From Elusimicrobia bacterium UBA6262 (GTDB lineage Bacteria > CAYTYR01 > UBA6262): a stretch of 17,846 nucleotides of DNA. The position numbers and the translations under genes are program-made. The DNA lies in NCBI GenBank assembly GCA_002441095.1, contig DJVG01000045.1:1-17846 (forward strand), written 5' to 3'. Numbering within the stretch: the first letter of the stretch is position 1; the number at the start of each line of letters is the position of its first letter. Shown here piece by piece: positions 1-8,179 of this stretch. Under the pieces are notes generated by a model that saw only the letters and a list, made by a program, of their open reading frames with translations, had not been told where the DNA came from and ran no database searches.

Positions 1-1566
1 GCCCTGGCCGTAGTGTCTCTTTTGTCGGCTTTGTACCAGAATCAAGGGCGCAGAACAGCGCTCATGGTCATGGGGCTGGAAAATATTGTGTTCCTGGTGC
101 TGAATGGCCTGGCCGTCTATTATCTGGCTTTTATTCTTTCCCAGCTTAAGGATTTTTTACGGACAGCCATATATATTTTAGTAACAGTGGCAGTCATAGC
201 CTGCACATACGGGCTGATGCAATATTTTGGCTTTGAACCATTGTGGTCCCAGCAGGTGAAATATTTTGAGGGCAGGGTGGTATCCACTTTTGGCAATCCG
301 GCTTTCCTATCCAGTTTTCTGGTCATGATCATTCCCCTGGTGGCTGCTCTTTGGCTCAATGCTCGAACCAAAACTAGTAAGTTCATGTGGTCACTGGTAT
401 TCTTAATGGTGTTCACCATCTTGTTGGCTGCCTCTGCCCGGAGTGCGCTGGCCGGGCTGGCTGCGGCTTTTATTCTCTTTATCCTGTACCTATATAAGCT
501 GGGATATCGGCGCGAGATCAAAATACTCAGCCTCTCTTTGCTGGTGCTAGTCCTGCTAACTGGTTCTATTGTGTACTTTTCCAGCCAGAAAGACCTGTTG
601 CGCGCCAGGTTGTCAGCGGTAGTAAAACCGCAGGCCTTAGGTGCTTCTTTGCAGCAGCGGTTTCTTATTTGGTGTTGTTCCCTGGAAATGTTTTATCAAC
701 ATCCCTTAACCGGGCAAGGGTGGGGTTTATTTGAGCTTTTTTATCCTTATTACCAGTCTTCATATCTTAAAGATCCTGCTTTTGCCTCGTATAAAACTCA
801 TGCTAATCACGCCCACAATGAATTGCTGCAGATTGCTGCAGAATTAGGCACAGTCGGTATCCTCTTCGGTTTATATTTTATCTCTGTGCTCACAAGACAA
901 ATGAAAAGGCTGTTAACCGGCAAGATTACACGTGAACAGCAACTGATCGCCCTGGGGATCTTTTCCGGGATCATAGGCATGATCGTTGACAGTATGTTTA
1001 ATGTATCATTCCGTATTACTGCGCCGGCTATGGTTTTTTGGTGCCTGGTCGGACTGCTCTCTGGCCTGGAGCCGTTACCCGGCCCGGACAAGCCGGTTGT
1101 TTCCGGTTTTTGGCGGCTGGGGGCTTTAGTGCTTATTCCTTTTGTGCTCCTGTGTTTCGGGATCAGTGTCCTTCAACTGCAGGCAGCCAGGCATCATTTC
1201 ATTGGCCTCAATTATGCCGCCGCCAGTGAAAGAACACCGCTGGCAGAACAGCAGCAAAAATATTCCCTCCTGATTTCGGGTGAACAGGAACTGGTGCAGT
1301 CCCTGCAACTCTTCCCCTGGAATAAAGAGGTTGCTTATGATCTGGGAGGCATTTATTTCCGCCTGGGTGAAAAAGACCAGGCCATCGTGGCCTATACCCG
1401 AGCGATCGAGCTTGACTTCAGCTATGAAGAAATGTTTTATATGCTGGGAATATCCTTGCTGGAGGGAGGCCGCCTGGCTGCAGCAGAGCAATCCCTGCGG
1501 CAGGCTTTGGCCTTAAATCCAAATTCTGAGCCAGCTCAAGCGGCATTGGCTGGATTAGCAAAATAA
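1..1566 (+). CDS. O-antigen ligase/polymerase-family membrane protein with C-terminal TPRs (5' partial)
   Basis: The frame is open from base 1 without a stop, so the gene very probably begins before the window; a GTG at 13 is the first in-frame start seen but has no convincing ribosome binding site. The product is a multi-pass membrane protein of the Wzy_C / O-antigen ligase type, which polymerises lipid-linked glycan repeats or transfers them to an acceptor at the outer face of the inner membrane. Visible support: many hydrophobic segments through about residue 390, and a large loop with the family signature H-x2-H-x-HN-x-LLQ-x3-E-x-G (His at 267, 270 and 272, counted from the first visible codon). 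From about residue 437 two TPR-like repeats follow and end the protein, a common fusion in environmental bacteria. Ligase and polymerase cannot be told apart from sequence. The next gene has its own promoter-like site, so this is probably the end of a transcription unit. Confidence 0.85.
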   Translation, partial: ALAVVSLLSALYQNQGRRTALMVMGLENIVFLVLNGLAVYYLAFILSQLKDFLRTAIYILVTVAVIACTYGLMQYFGFEPLWSQQVKYFEGRVVSTFGNPAFLSSFLVMIIPLVAALWLNARTKTSKFMWSLVFLMVFTILLAASARSALAGLAAAFILFILYLYKLGYRREIKILSLSLLVLVLLTGSIVYFSSQKDLLRARLSAVVKPQALGASLQQRFLIWCCSLEMFYQHPLTGQGWGLFELFYPYYQSSYLKDPAFASYKTHANHAHNELLQIAAELGTVGILFGLYFISVLTRQMKRLLTGKITREQQLIALGIFSGIIGMIVDSMFNVSFRITAPAMVFWCLVGLLSGLEPLPGPDKPVVSGFWRLGALVLIPFVLLCFGISVLQLQAARHHFIGLNYAAASERTPLAEQQQKYSLLISGEQELVQSLQLFPWNKEVAYDLGGIYFRLGEKDQAIVAYTRAIELDFSYEEMFYMLGISLLEGGRLAAAEQSLRQALALNPNSEPAQAALAGLAK

Positions 1567-1573
1567 ATAGCAC

Positions 1574-1603
1574 TTGACAATGCCGTCCTGATTTCTATAT
1601 CAT
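1574..1603 (+). promoter_or_regulatory. Sigma70-type promoter upstream of galT
   Basis: A perfect TTGACA (1574-1579) begins 7 bases after the stop codon of the ligase-like gene. Two -10 candidates follow: TATATC at 1596-1601 (16-bp spacer) and TATCAT at 1598-1603 (18-bp spacer). Transcription from here would carry the hairpin repeat at 1633-1720 in the galT 5' leader. Prediction from sequence only. Confidence 0.55.
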
Positions 1604-1632
1604 TATCTAAACGGGTATATGGGAAATAGTTG

Positions 1633-1720
1633 TAGATGTAGGTATGGAAGTAAGTCTAAAGTATGTGGTTTAGAGACTAACTTCCATAGACCTTAGACCA
1701 AACTTACTTCCAAAACTTCC
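1633..1720 (+). repeat. Dispersed hairpin repeat, family D, copy 1
   Basis: This stretch aligns without gaps to 9425-9512, with about 11 mismatches in 88 positions by hand count. It folds on itself: GGAAGTAAGT (1646-1655) is complementary to 1702-1711, or alternatively GGAAGTA (1646-1652) pairs with 1705-1711 while GTCTAA (1654-1659) pairs with TTAGAC (1693-1698). It fills most of the gap between the upstream ligase gene and galT. No open reading frame of note and no T-run follow it, so it is not a standard terminator. Confidence 0.75.
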
Positions 1721-1754
1721 ACCCTTCAACTTACTTTAAAAAATAGGAGCAAAA

Positions 1755-2753
1755 ATGCCAGAACTAAGAAAAGACCCGATCATCGGGCGTTGGGTTATTA
1801 TTGCTACAGAGCGGTCAAAGAGACCCATGGAATTCGAGAAACAGGAAGAACAGGCTGATTTCAAGCATTGCCCGTTCTGCCCCGGTAATGAAAGTAAAAC
1901 ACCGCCGGAAATTCTGGCCTACCGGGCCAATGGCTCTAAACCGAATGAGCCTGGCTGGTGGGTCAGGGTAGTTCCCAATAAGTATCCTGCCCTGCAGATC
2001 GAGGGGGCGCTGAATCGGACTGGTGAAGGCATGTATGATAAGATGAACGGATTGGGAGCCCATGAAGTCATTATCGAAACCCCGGACCATGCAAAATCGC
2101 TGGCCCAATTAGAAAATAATCATATAGAAGAATTATTGTGGGTCTATCGTGACCGGATCGTTGACCTGAAGAAGGATTCGCGGTTTGAATATATCCTGAT
2201 CTTCAAGAATCACGGTTTTTCTGCCGGAGCCACATTATTGCATTCCCATTCCCAGCTGATCGCCACCCCGATCATTCCGAAAAGGGTCAACGAAGAAGTT
2301 GCCGGCAGTAAAAAGTATTATGATTATAAGGAACGGTGCGTCTATTGCGACATTGTCAAACAGGAAATCAGCTCTAAAGTACGCCTGGTCAGCGAGAATG
2401 ACGCGCATATCGCCATTGCTCCTTTTGCGTCGCGGTTCCCTTTTGAGACCTGGATCATGCCCAAAAAACACTCCTGCTGTTTTGAAGACATCCAGAAAAA
2501 GGAAGTCACTTCCCTGGCCGCGATCCTGAAAGATATCCTCCTCCGGATGGATAAAGTGCTGGTTAACCCGGCCTACAACTTTATTTTGCATAATTCACCC
2601 TGTAACATGAATAATCTGCCTTATTATCACTGGCATATCGAGATCATCCCGAAGTTGACCAAGGTCGCCGGTTTTGAATGGGGTACCGGGTTCCATATTA
2701 ATCCGACTCTGCCGGAAGATGCTACCAAATACTTAAGAGAAGCTGAAATATAG
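1755..2753 (+). CDS. galT: Galactose-1-phosphate uridylyltransferase-like protein (GalT, HIT superfamily)
   Basis: The 332-residue product matches the two-domain GalT family, which moves a nucleotidyl group between UDP-glucose and a hexose-1-phosphate in the cytoplasm through a uridylyl-histidine intermediate. Seen: a CPFC zinc pair (C39, C42), H103 in a GAHEV context, and the active-site motif H163-S-H165-S-Q167, where the second His is the expected nucleophile; these positions track C52/C55/H115/H164/H166 of the E. coli enzyme with a shorter N-terminus. A second CxxC lies near residue 195 at the start of the C-terminal domain. The ATG follows an AGGAG about 5-6 bases upstream. The glycogen synthase gene begins 102 bp downstream. 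The HSHSQ form, rather than HPHGQ, and this neighbour leave open an ADP-glucose phosphorylase-type activity. Confidence 0.88.
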   Translation: MPELRKDPIIGRWVIIATERSKRPMEFEKQEEQADFKHCPFCPGNESKTPPEILAYRANGSKPNEPGWWVRVVPNKYPALQIEGALNRTGEGMYDKMNGLGAHEVIIETPDHAKSLAQLENNHIEELLWVYRDRIVDLKKDSRFEYILIFKNHGFSAGATLLHSHSQLIATPIIPKRVNEEVAGSKKYYDYKERCVYCDIVKQEISSKVRLVSENDAHIAIAPFASRFPFETWIMPKKHSCCFEDIQKKEVTSLAAILKDILLRMDKVLVNPAYNFILHNSPCNMNNLPYYHWHIEIIPKLTKVAGFEWGTGFHINPTLPEDATKYLREAEI

Positions 2754-2761
2754 ACGGATGA

Positions 2762-2857
2762 ATCCCGTTAGACCTTATGCAAAGGCAACGGGAGTGAGCA
2801 GTAAATAGCTGGCGAATATTCACTGATGTGAAAATTAAATAGGAGGTCTAACGGGAT
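2762..2857 (+). promoter_or_regulatory. Long-range inverted repeat sequestering the glgA ribosome binding site
   Basis: Bases 2762-2775 are perfectly complementary to 2844-2857 (14 bp, extendable by one G-U pair at 2776/2843). The 3' arm covers half of the AGGAGG Shine-Dalgarno (2841-2846), the spacer and the first two bases of the glgA ATG (2856-2858). The intervening 66-nt or so loop can form a nested hairpin (AGTGA near 2793 with TCACT near 2820, enclosing CAG/CTG). If formed in the mRNA this would hinder glgA translation; a switch, thermometer or coupling to galT translation are all possible. Confidence 0.6.
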
Positions 2858-4316
2858 GAAGATCGTCATTACCGCTTCAGAATGCGTGCCTTTTGTCAAG
2901 ACTGGCGGCCTGGCCGACGTGGCCGGGGCTTTAGCTAAGATCCTGAAAAAAGAAGGGCACAAAGTAGTAGTTTTTCTACCTAAGTATAAAAAAGTTGACG
3001 CTAAAGCCTACGCCTTGAAGACTGTTTATAAGAATCTCCAAGTCCCGGTTGGGGAAAAAATAGAAAAGGCAGATATCCAGGTTTCCACAAAAGTGGAAGG
3101 TATCCCGGTCTATTTCATTGATCACCCCGGCTATTTTGACCGGGATGAGTTATACCGCACCGCTAACGGCGATTATGAAGATAATGGTGAAAGATTTATC
3201 TTTTTCTCCCATGCCGTGCTGGAAGCCTTAAAAGCGATCGATTTCCAGCCGGATATCATCCATGCGCATGACTGGCAGGTCGGCATGGTCCCGACCTACT
3301 TGCAGACGAGCTATAAATATGATGCTTTTTTTGCTAAAACAGCGACGGTCTTCACCATTCACAATCTTGCCTACCAGGGTTCTTACCCGCGTGAAGCTAT
3401 GTTCCTGACCGGTGTTTCAGTCGAAGAGTTTACGCCGGAGAAGCTGGAATTCTACGGCAATATGTGCATCCTGAAAGGCGGCATAGTCTATAGTGATATT
3501 GTGACCACCGTCAGTAAAAAATATGCTAAAGAGATCCTCACTGCGGAATTTGGCCGCGGCCTGGATGGCATATTACTGAGCCGGCAGGCAGACTTGTACG
3601 GCATTATCAACGGCATCGACTATGATGAATGGGATCCCAAAACTGATAAATACTTGGCGGTGAATTATGACCCTAAAACTATTGCCAAAAAAGAAGAAGG
3701 CAAGAAGTTATTCCTGGAAAGCTGCAAACTGCAGTATAACGCTAAGACCCCGGTGATCGGTATTGTTTCCCGGCTGGACCCGCAAAAAGGGTTTGATATC
3801 CTGGGCGAAGCTATGGGCGAGTTGATGAAGCTTGACTTCCAGTTTGTGCTGTTAGGCAAAGGGGATGCTAATCTGCAGGAATTATTTACCGCTGTCGGTA
3901 AAAAGTATCCTAACAAAACCAGCATCAACATCGGTTTTGATAATAAGGTAGCGCACCAGATCTATGGCGGCTGCGATATGTTCCTGATGCCGTCCTATTT
4001 TGAGCCCTGCGGCCTGGGCCAGCTTATTTCGCTTAAATACGGCACCGTGCCGATCGTGCACGAAACCGGGGGATTAGCTGATACGATCAAAGAATTCAGC
4101 TCCGCGACCGGGAAAGGCAATGGGATTTCATTCAAGGATTATAATGCTGCCAGTTTAATACAGGCAGTCAAGCGTGCCCTGGCGCTATACCAGAAAAGAT
4201 CTGACTGGAATAAGGTGGTCGCTAACGGGCTGAAAAGTGATTTTTCCTGGAAAAAAGTTATTCCTGAATATATTGACCTGTATAAAAAAGCAGCGGCTAA
4301 AAAGGAAATTTCCTAA
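2856..4316 (+). CDS. glgA: Glycogen synthase (GT5)
   Basis: The 486-residue product is a full-length bacterial GlgA, which extends alpha-1,4-glucan in the cytoplasm from ADP-glucose (or UDP-glucose). Seen: the N-terminal nucleotide-sugar motif K15-T-G-G-L-A-D-V, the HAHDWQ segment of the first Rossmann domain, the VSRLDPQKG turn opening the second domain, and the C-terminal PSYFEPCGL motif with the retaining-GT-B glutamate at E383, followed by TGGLAD. The length agrees with the family norm of about 475-490. Start choice is firm: AGGAGG lies 9 bases upstream of the ATG, within the inverted repeat described separately. The stop codon directly abuts the TTG start of the next gene. Upstream galT suggests a sugar-nucleotide/storage polysaccharide unit. 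Confidence 0.96.
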   Translation: MKIVITASECVPFVKTGGLADVAGALAKILKKEGHKVVVFLPKYKKVDAKAYALKTVYKNLQVPVGEKIEKADIQVSTKVEGIPVYFIDHPGYFDRDELYRTANGDYEDNGERFIFFSHAVLEALKAIDFQPDIIHAHDWQVGMVPTYLQTSYKYDAFFAKTATVFTIHNLAYQGSYPREAMFLTGVSVEEFTPEKLEFYGNMCILKGGIVYSDIVTTVSKKYAKEILTAEFGRGLDGILLSRQADLYGIINGIDYDEWDPKTDKYLAVNYDPKTIAKKEEGKKLFLESCKLQYNAKTPVIGIVSRLDPQKGFDILGEAMGELMKLDFQFVLLGKGDANLQELFTAVGKKYPNKTSINIGFDNKVAHQIYGGCDMFLMPSYFEPCGLGQLISLKYGTVPIVHETGGLADTIKEFSSATGKGNGISFKDYNAASLIQAVKRALALYQKRSDWNKVVANGLKSDFSWKKVIPEYIDLYKKAAAKKEIS

Positions 4317-6239
4317 TTGTCCAAGAAATTCATTCTCTTCATTCTTGTCGCCATTAGCTTGCTCTGGTCCCTGCTCTTGGTGGCCCGGCGGTATGGCTGG
4401 GAAAAAAACAATAAGAGCGTGGCCGTGGCCATCGATGCTGACGGGCTGTACGCCGTGGCATTGAGCCAGGGATTGACTTTCGAGCAAGCGCTGGCTGCAG
4501 TCAAAACAGCGGGTGCGACTGCCCTGGGAATGACGGAAGATACTCTCGCTTCATTACAGCGGCGGGGACTGGTCAGGCTAGAATATGGCAATAAAAATGA
4601 CCGTGTCTATTCCAATCCGCGCTGCACCTATGTGGTTTGCCCTGAAAAAATTCTGGCCGGGGATATTGCTGCCAGATTTTCGCTCTTTCTTGGGGCTGAT
4701 CAGGTTAAGCTTTTTTCCGACTCGGGCCTTTGGATCAGCAGGTTAACAGTCATTGATCCGGAACTGGAAGAAACCTTTGGCTTGGGTTTTTCCCCGGGGA
4801 TATTAGCCAGCGCGCAACAGCACGGTCTTGGCGTTGTTTTACGCCCCTATAGTTTGAACGGCTTAAGCCAGATCAAAGAATGGACAAATATCCAGGCTAT
4901 CGTTTTTGCCGGCAAAAAAGTTAGCGGTTATCCGCAAGAAGTTCCTAAAACCATAGCCGTACTTTCCTCTATACCTGCCAAGATCGGCCAGGTCGAATTT
5001 ACCAGCCAATCCGGTATGGAACAGTTGACTGCTGTAGCCGGGTTGCAGCACAAAGTGGTGCGGGCGCACAGCCTTAGTAAAAAAGAGATCCAGGATATTG
5101 TTGACGAAAAACGTAAAGTAACCGTAGAGATCCTGGTAGACCGGTGGGCTCGCGCCGTCAAAGAACGTAATGTCCGGTTGCTTTATATCCAGCTATTTCC
5201 CCGTAATTTTAACGGGATATCAACCCTGAGCGTACCCCGGGCGTCAGACCGGGAAGGCGAATGGGTTAATTTCAACCTTTCCTATATCCGGCGCATCACC
5301 GCACGCTTGTTAAGGTCTGGCTACCGGCTTGATGGATTATCCAGACTGTCCTATGTGGCTACGAACAAGTTGAATATCGGTATGATCGGCTTGGGCGTAT
5401 GGGCCCTGGCTGCGCTCCTTGGATTAAAATATAAATACAGCTTCCCTGTTTTTATGATCTTGCATAGCCTGCTGACTTTCTTATCTCCAACTCTGTGGTA
5501 TGCCAGGGTGCTGGCCTTAGCCGCCAGCATGTTGTTCCCGTTTTGGGCCTATCTCTGGCTGCAAAATGAAATAGGGCGTGATCTGGGCCCTGGCTATTTC
5601 AAGGCCGCCCGGATTTTCAGCCTGACCTCGCTGGCCAGTTTTGGGGGAGCGGTCACTGTTGCGGCTCTTTTGTTTGGCAGTTATTTTTGGCAAAAGATCG
5701 GTTCTTTCGCCGGTGTTAAATTAGCCCTGGTCTTGCCGCTGTTGGCGATATTGTGGCATAGCCTCCGTCAAGAGCGGAATTACTCCTGGGCAAAATTCTG
5801 GGAACAAACAATTACTTATAAGCATCTATTACTAGTGACCTTGGTTGCCGCTGGCATGATCCTGTATTTATGGCGCAGCGGCAATAATGGCGCTCTTATT
5901 GTAACTGGGGGAGAGGAAAAGTTGCGCCGTCTCTTGGATCAACTCCTGCTGGTCAGGCCCCGGACGAAAGAAATATTATTTGGGCACCCGTTCTTGATGC
6001 TGGGAATTTACCTGGGCCTGAAAAAGTGCCGTAATTTCCTGGCCCTGGCAGCTGGGTTTGTCGGACAGCTTTCCCTGGTGAATACTTTTTGTCATGTCCA
6101 TACGCCGCTCAGTATTTCTTTCTGGCGGGTATTTAACGGCTGGTGGGTGGGACTCCTGACCGGTTGGATATTGATCTGGTGCTACCAGACATACTTGAAG
6201 ACTGACAAAAAAGGTGAGCAGCTTTGTCTAAAGTTCTGA
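4317..6239 (+). CDS. DUF5693-like membrane protein adjacent to csaB
   Basis: The 640-residue product has an N-terminal membrane anchor (about residues 4-23), an extracytoplasmic region of about 320 residues, and a C-terminal block of many transmembrane segments from about residue 353 to 635. This layout and its position directly before csaB match the DUF5693 family, whose function is unknown but which recurs beside csaB in Firmicutes and related lineages; I recognise it by architecture and context, not by a catalytic motif. The start is TTG, immediately after the glgA stop, with AAGGA (4302-4306) 10 bases upstream; no internal ATG would keep the anchor. Its 3' end overlaps csaB by 16 bp, implying translational coupling. 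A role in making, exporting or modifying the wall polymer that CsaB pyruvylates is inferred. Confidence 0.75.
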   Translation: MSKKFILFILVAISLLWSLLLVARRYGWEKNNKSVAVAIDADGLYAVALSQGLTFEQALAAVKTAGATALGMTEDTLASLQRRGLVRLEYGNKNDRVYSNPRCTYVVCPEKILAGDIAARFSLFLGADQVKLFSDSGLWISRLTVIDPELEETFGLGFSPGILASAQQHGLGVVLRPYSLNGLSQIKEWTNIQAIVFAGKKVSGYPQEVPKTIAVLSSIPAKIGQVEFTSQSGMEQLTAVAGLQHKVVRAHSLSKKEIQDIVDEKRKVTVEILVDRWARAVKERNVRLLYIQLFPRNFNGISTLSVPRASDREGEWVNFNLSYIRRITARLLRSGYRLDGLSRLSYVATNKLNIGMIGLGVWALAALLGLKYKYSFPVFMILHSLLTFLSPTLWYARVLALAASMLFPFWAYLWLQNEIGRDLGPGYFKAARIFSLTSLASFGGAVTVAALLFGSYFWQKIGSFAGVKLALVLPLLAILWHSLRQERNYSWAKFWEQTITYKHLLLVTLVAAGMILYLWRSGNNGALIVTGGEEKLRRLLDQLLLVRPRTKEILFGHPFLMLGIYLGLKKCRNFLALAAGFVGQLSLVNTFCHVHTPLSISFWRVFNGWWVGLLTGWILIWCYQTYLKTDKKGEQLCLKF

Positions 6240-7276
6240 TTTCCGGTTACTATGGTTATGATAATCTCGGTGACGAACTTATCTTAAAAGCTATTATTGA
6301 ACACCTCCGGGCCATAGATCCGGCGTTGGATATCACGGTGATCAGCCGCAATCCCTGGCGCACGGTTAACCTGCATCCTTCGATCGAGGCAGTATCCCGG
6401 AAAGATGTCTTTGGTATTATTAGAGCGTTGAAGCAGTGCCGGCTTTTTATTAGCGGTGGCGGCGGGTTGTTGCAGGATACCACCGGCCAGGGCAGTGTCT
6501 TGTATTACCTGGGCTGGGGGATCATAGCCAAGAAAATATTCGGTAAAAAAGTCATGCTCTATGCCCAGGGGATCGGCCCTTTGCACAATAATCTCTCCCG
6601 TTCTTTGGTGAGGGCCTGGATCGGCAAAATGGATTTGATCACTTTACGCGAAGAAAGATCGTGGCAAATACTTCGTGACCTGCAGGTCCCGGAAACTATG
6701 ATCAAAGTAACCGCTGACCCGGTACTGGGGATAACGCTAAAAAATAACCAGTCTTTGAGTGAAAAACAGCCGCTATGTATCGGGGTGGTCTTGCGGCAGG
6801 ACCGGGATAAACTGCGGTCTGTCCCGCGCTGGTGCGAGATATTAACTAATGTTAAAAATACCTATAACGCCCGGATCCTGCTGCTGCCTTTCCAGGATCC
6901 TCATGATGTGAACTTAAGCCAGGCCATCAAAGAAACCATGAAAGATAAGGTGGATATTAAATACTGGGACAGCCTGGGAGATATTTTTACTTTTTATGAA
7001 AGCGTGGATATCCTCGTTTCCATGCGGTTGCATGCCCTGGTCCTGGCTGCGGTTTATGGGAAACCAATGCTCGGCATTAATTATGATCCTAAACTTGATA
7101 ATTTTTTGCGCTTGTTCGGCCAACAGGCTGTAGCCAGGGAAAAAGTAGTGAAAGCATTGGAAAATCTCGTCTATAACCAGAAGATCATCGCCGCGCAACA
7201 AAATGCTGTGCTGTTAAAATTACAAGAGCGCGCCAGGGAGAATGCGCGGCTAGCGATGGAACTAATTAAAAATTGA
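6224..7276 (+). CDS. csaB: Polysaccharide pyruvyl transferase CsaB
   Basis: The 350-residue product fits the CsaB family (polysaccharide pyruvyl transferases), which adds ketal-pyruvate to secondary cell-wall polysaccharide using phosphoenolpyruvate; in Bacillus anthracis this creates the binding site for SLH-domain S-layer proteins. Seen: the N-terminal GYYGYDNLGDELIL signature, a glycine-rich SGGGGLLQDTTG loop near residue 80, and the C-terminal SMRLHALVLA-x-YGKP motif characteristic of the family. It starts with TTG at 6224, preceded by AAGGTGA at good spacing, inside the last codons of the DUF5693-like gene (16-bp overlap). The gene closes a transcription block before the ATCAGG repeat tract. 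It predicts pyruvylated wall glycan and possibly SLH-anchored surface proteins elsewhere in the genome. Confidence 0.93.
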   Translation: MSKVLISGYYGYDNLGDELILKAIIEHLRAIDPALDITVISRNPWRTVNLHPSIEAVSRKDVFGIIRALKQCRLFISGGGGLLQDTTGQGSVLYYLGWGIIAKKIFGKKVMLYAQGIGPLHNNLSRSLVRAWIGKMDLITLREERSWQILRDLQVPETMIKVTADPVLGITLKNNQSLSEKQPLCIGVVLRQDRDKLRSVPRWCEILTNVKNTYNARILLLPFQDPHDVNLSQAIKETMKDKVDIKYWDSLGDIFTFYESVDILVSMRLHALVLAAVYGKPMLGINYDPKLDNFLRLFGQQAVAREKVVKALENLVYNQKIIAAQQNAVLLKLQERARENARLAMELIKN

Positions 7277-7282
7277 AACGTT

Positions 7283-7394
7283 TATCAGAGTATCAGGTTA
7301 TCAGGAAGTGGTGATCAGGTTATCAGGGAATCAGGCAAGTACCTGATATTCTGATGTCCTGATACCCATATCCTGGTCTCCTGGTTTCCTGATA
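7283..7394 (+). repeat. ATCAGG-word palindromic tract, copy 1
   Basis: Six ATCAG words start at 7284, 7292, 7300, 7314, 7322 and 7330 (steps 8, 8, 14, 8, 8). They are followed by six inverted words, CTGAT or CTGGT, starting at 7343, 7351, 7359, 7373, 7381 and 7389, with the same steps. Every left word is exactly in register to pair with its mirror word about a centre at 7338.5, giving one imperfect hairpin of about 50 bp with a 6-8 nt loop. It fills the csaB-ftsX gap almost completely. No T-run follows. Confidence 0.85.
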
Positions 7395-7423
7395 CCCTTT
7401 ATTTGCTGTTCTTAGGAGAATAC

Positions 7424-8179
7424 ATGTTCAACAAATGGATCACTGGTTTGGTTTTTGTCGTGATCGGCTTGTTCCTGCTGGGGGCCGCTAATCTGAACAG
7501 CCTCATTGCCCGGCTGGAGAAAAAACTGTCAGTCGTCGTGTTTCTTAAAGCTGATTTCCCGGCACAGCAGGTTACGCCGTTACTGGAACAGGTAAAAGTC
7601 CTGGCCAATGTCGAAAGCATTGATTATATTTCTCCGGACCAGGCGCTGGCTGATTTTGCCTTGGACGCGGCTATTGCCCAGCAAGTGCAGGTGGTAGGAG
7701 AAAATCCTTTACCTGGCTCTTTTACCGTCAAAGTCAAAAACTCCCATTTGGAAAGAGTGAGGCCGCTGGTGGCCCGGATCAAGGAAATGCCGGGTATAGA
7801 TGAAATTAAATTCGGGGAACAGGAAGCCGCCAAGGTCCAGGGCATCATCACCAATCTTATCCAGGCCAAGAATATTGTGGGTGGCGTTATTTTCCTGTGT
7901 TGTTTCCTGCTTTTATTCTATGTCTATAGTTTTGACTTGGCCACGACCAGATCTTTTAACCGTGGGAAAATGCTTAGTGAGAGTTTATGGCTGTATCTGG
8001 CCAGTAGTGCCGGAGCTTATGTGCTTCTCCTGGGTATGTTTAAGCTTACTATTGCTAAAATGGGACGGTTCGTCTTTTTTGGCCCGGAGCAAAGCCTGTA
8101 TTTTGCTCTCTGGTGCCTGGCTCTGCAGGCAGTCAGCCTGGCCGCTGCCACGAAGCATCCCAAAGTAAAGGGCTCATGA
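7424..8179 (+). CDS. ftsX: FtsX-like cell division membrane protein (reduced)
   Basis: Four predicted membrane segments (about 5-24, 150-171, 188-207 and 219-243) with a large extracytoplasmic domain between the first two give the FtsX topology. In known systems FtsX, driven by the ATPase FtsE, relays a conformational change across the membrane to activate a peptidoglycan hydrolase through EnvC. ATG at 7424 is preferred because AGGAG ends 5 bases upstream; an upstream TTG at 7403 has no such site. The product is 251 residues, short of the usual 290-310. The missing length is in the cytoplasmic loop between segments 2 and 3, where FtsX normally carries a conserved EIEIMKLVGA-like coupling stretch. 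No ftsE lies next to it. The stop overlaps the envC-like start (ATGA), so partner function is likely. A non-ABC FtsX-like adaptor is an alternative. Confidence 0.75.
   Translation: MFNKWITGLVFVVIGLFLLGAANLNSLIARLEKKLSVVVFLKADFPAQQVTPLLEQVKVLANVESIDYISPDQALADFALDAAIAQQVQVVGENPLPGSFTVKVKNSHLERVRPLVARIKEMPGIDEIKFGEQEAAKVQGIITNLIQAKNIVGGVIFLCCFLLLFYVYSFDLATTRSFNRGKMLSESLWLYLASSAGAYVLLLGMFKLTIAKMGRFVFFGPEQSLYFALWCLALQAVSLAAATKHPKVKGS

Noticed and set aside
1633..1720. Insertion sequence or MITE with target-site duplication
   Set aside because: I could find no clear flanking direct duplication or transposase-like ends in either copy; kept only as a repeat.
7283..7394. CRISPR array
   Set aside because: The repeated word is only 5-8 nt, spacers are 2-3 nt, and the second half is inverted; no cas genes are near.
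7403..7423. TTG start for ftsX at 7403
   Set aside because: It has no ribosome binding site, whereas ATG 7424 has AGGAG at 5 bases.
8113..8175. Earlier in-frame start for the EnvC-like gene inside ftsX
   Set aside because: The extension would place 21 polar residues before a clear signal peptide, and the ATGA overlap start at 8176 has an SD.
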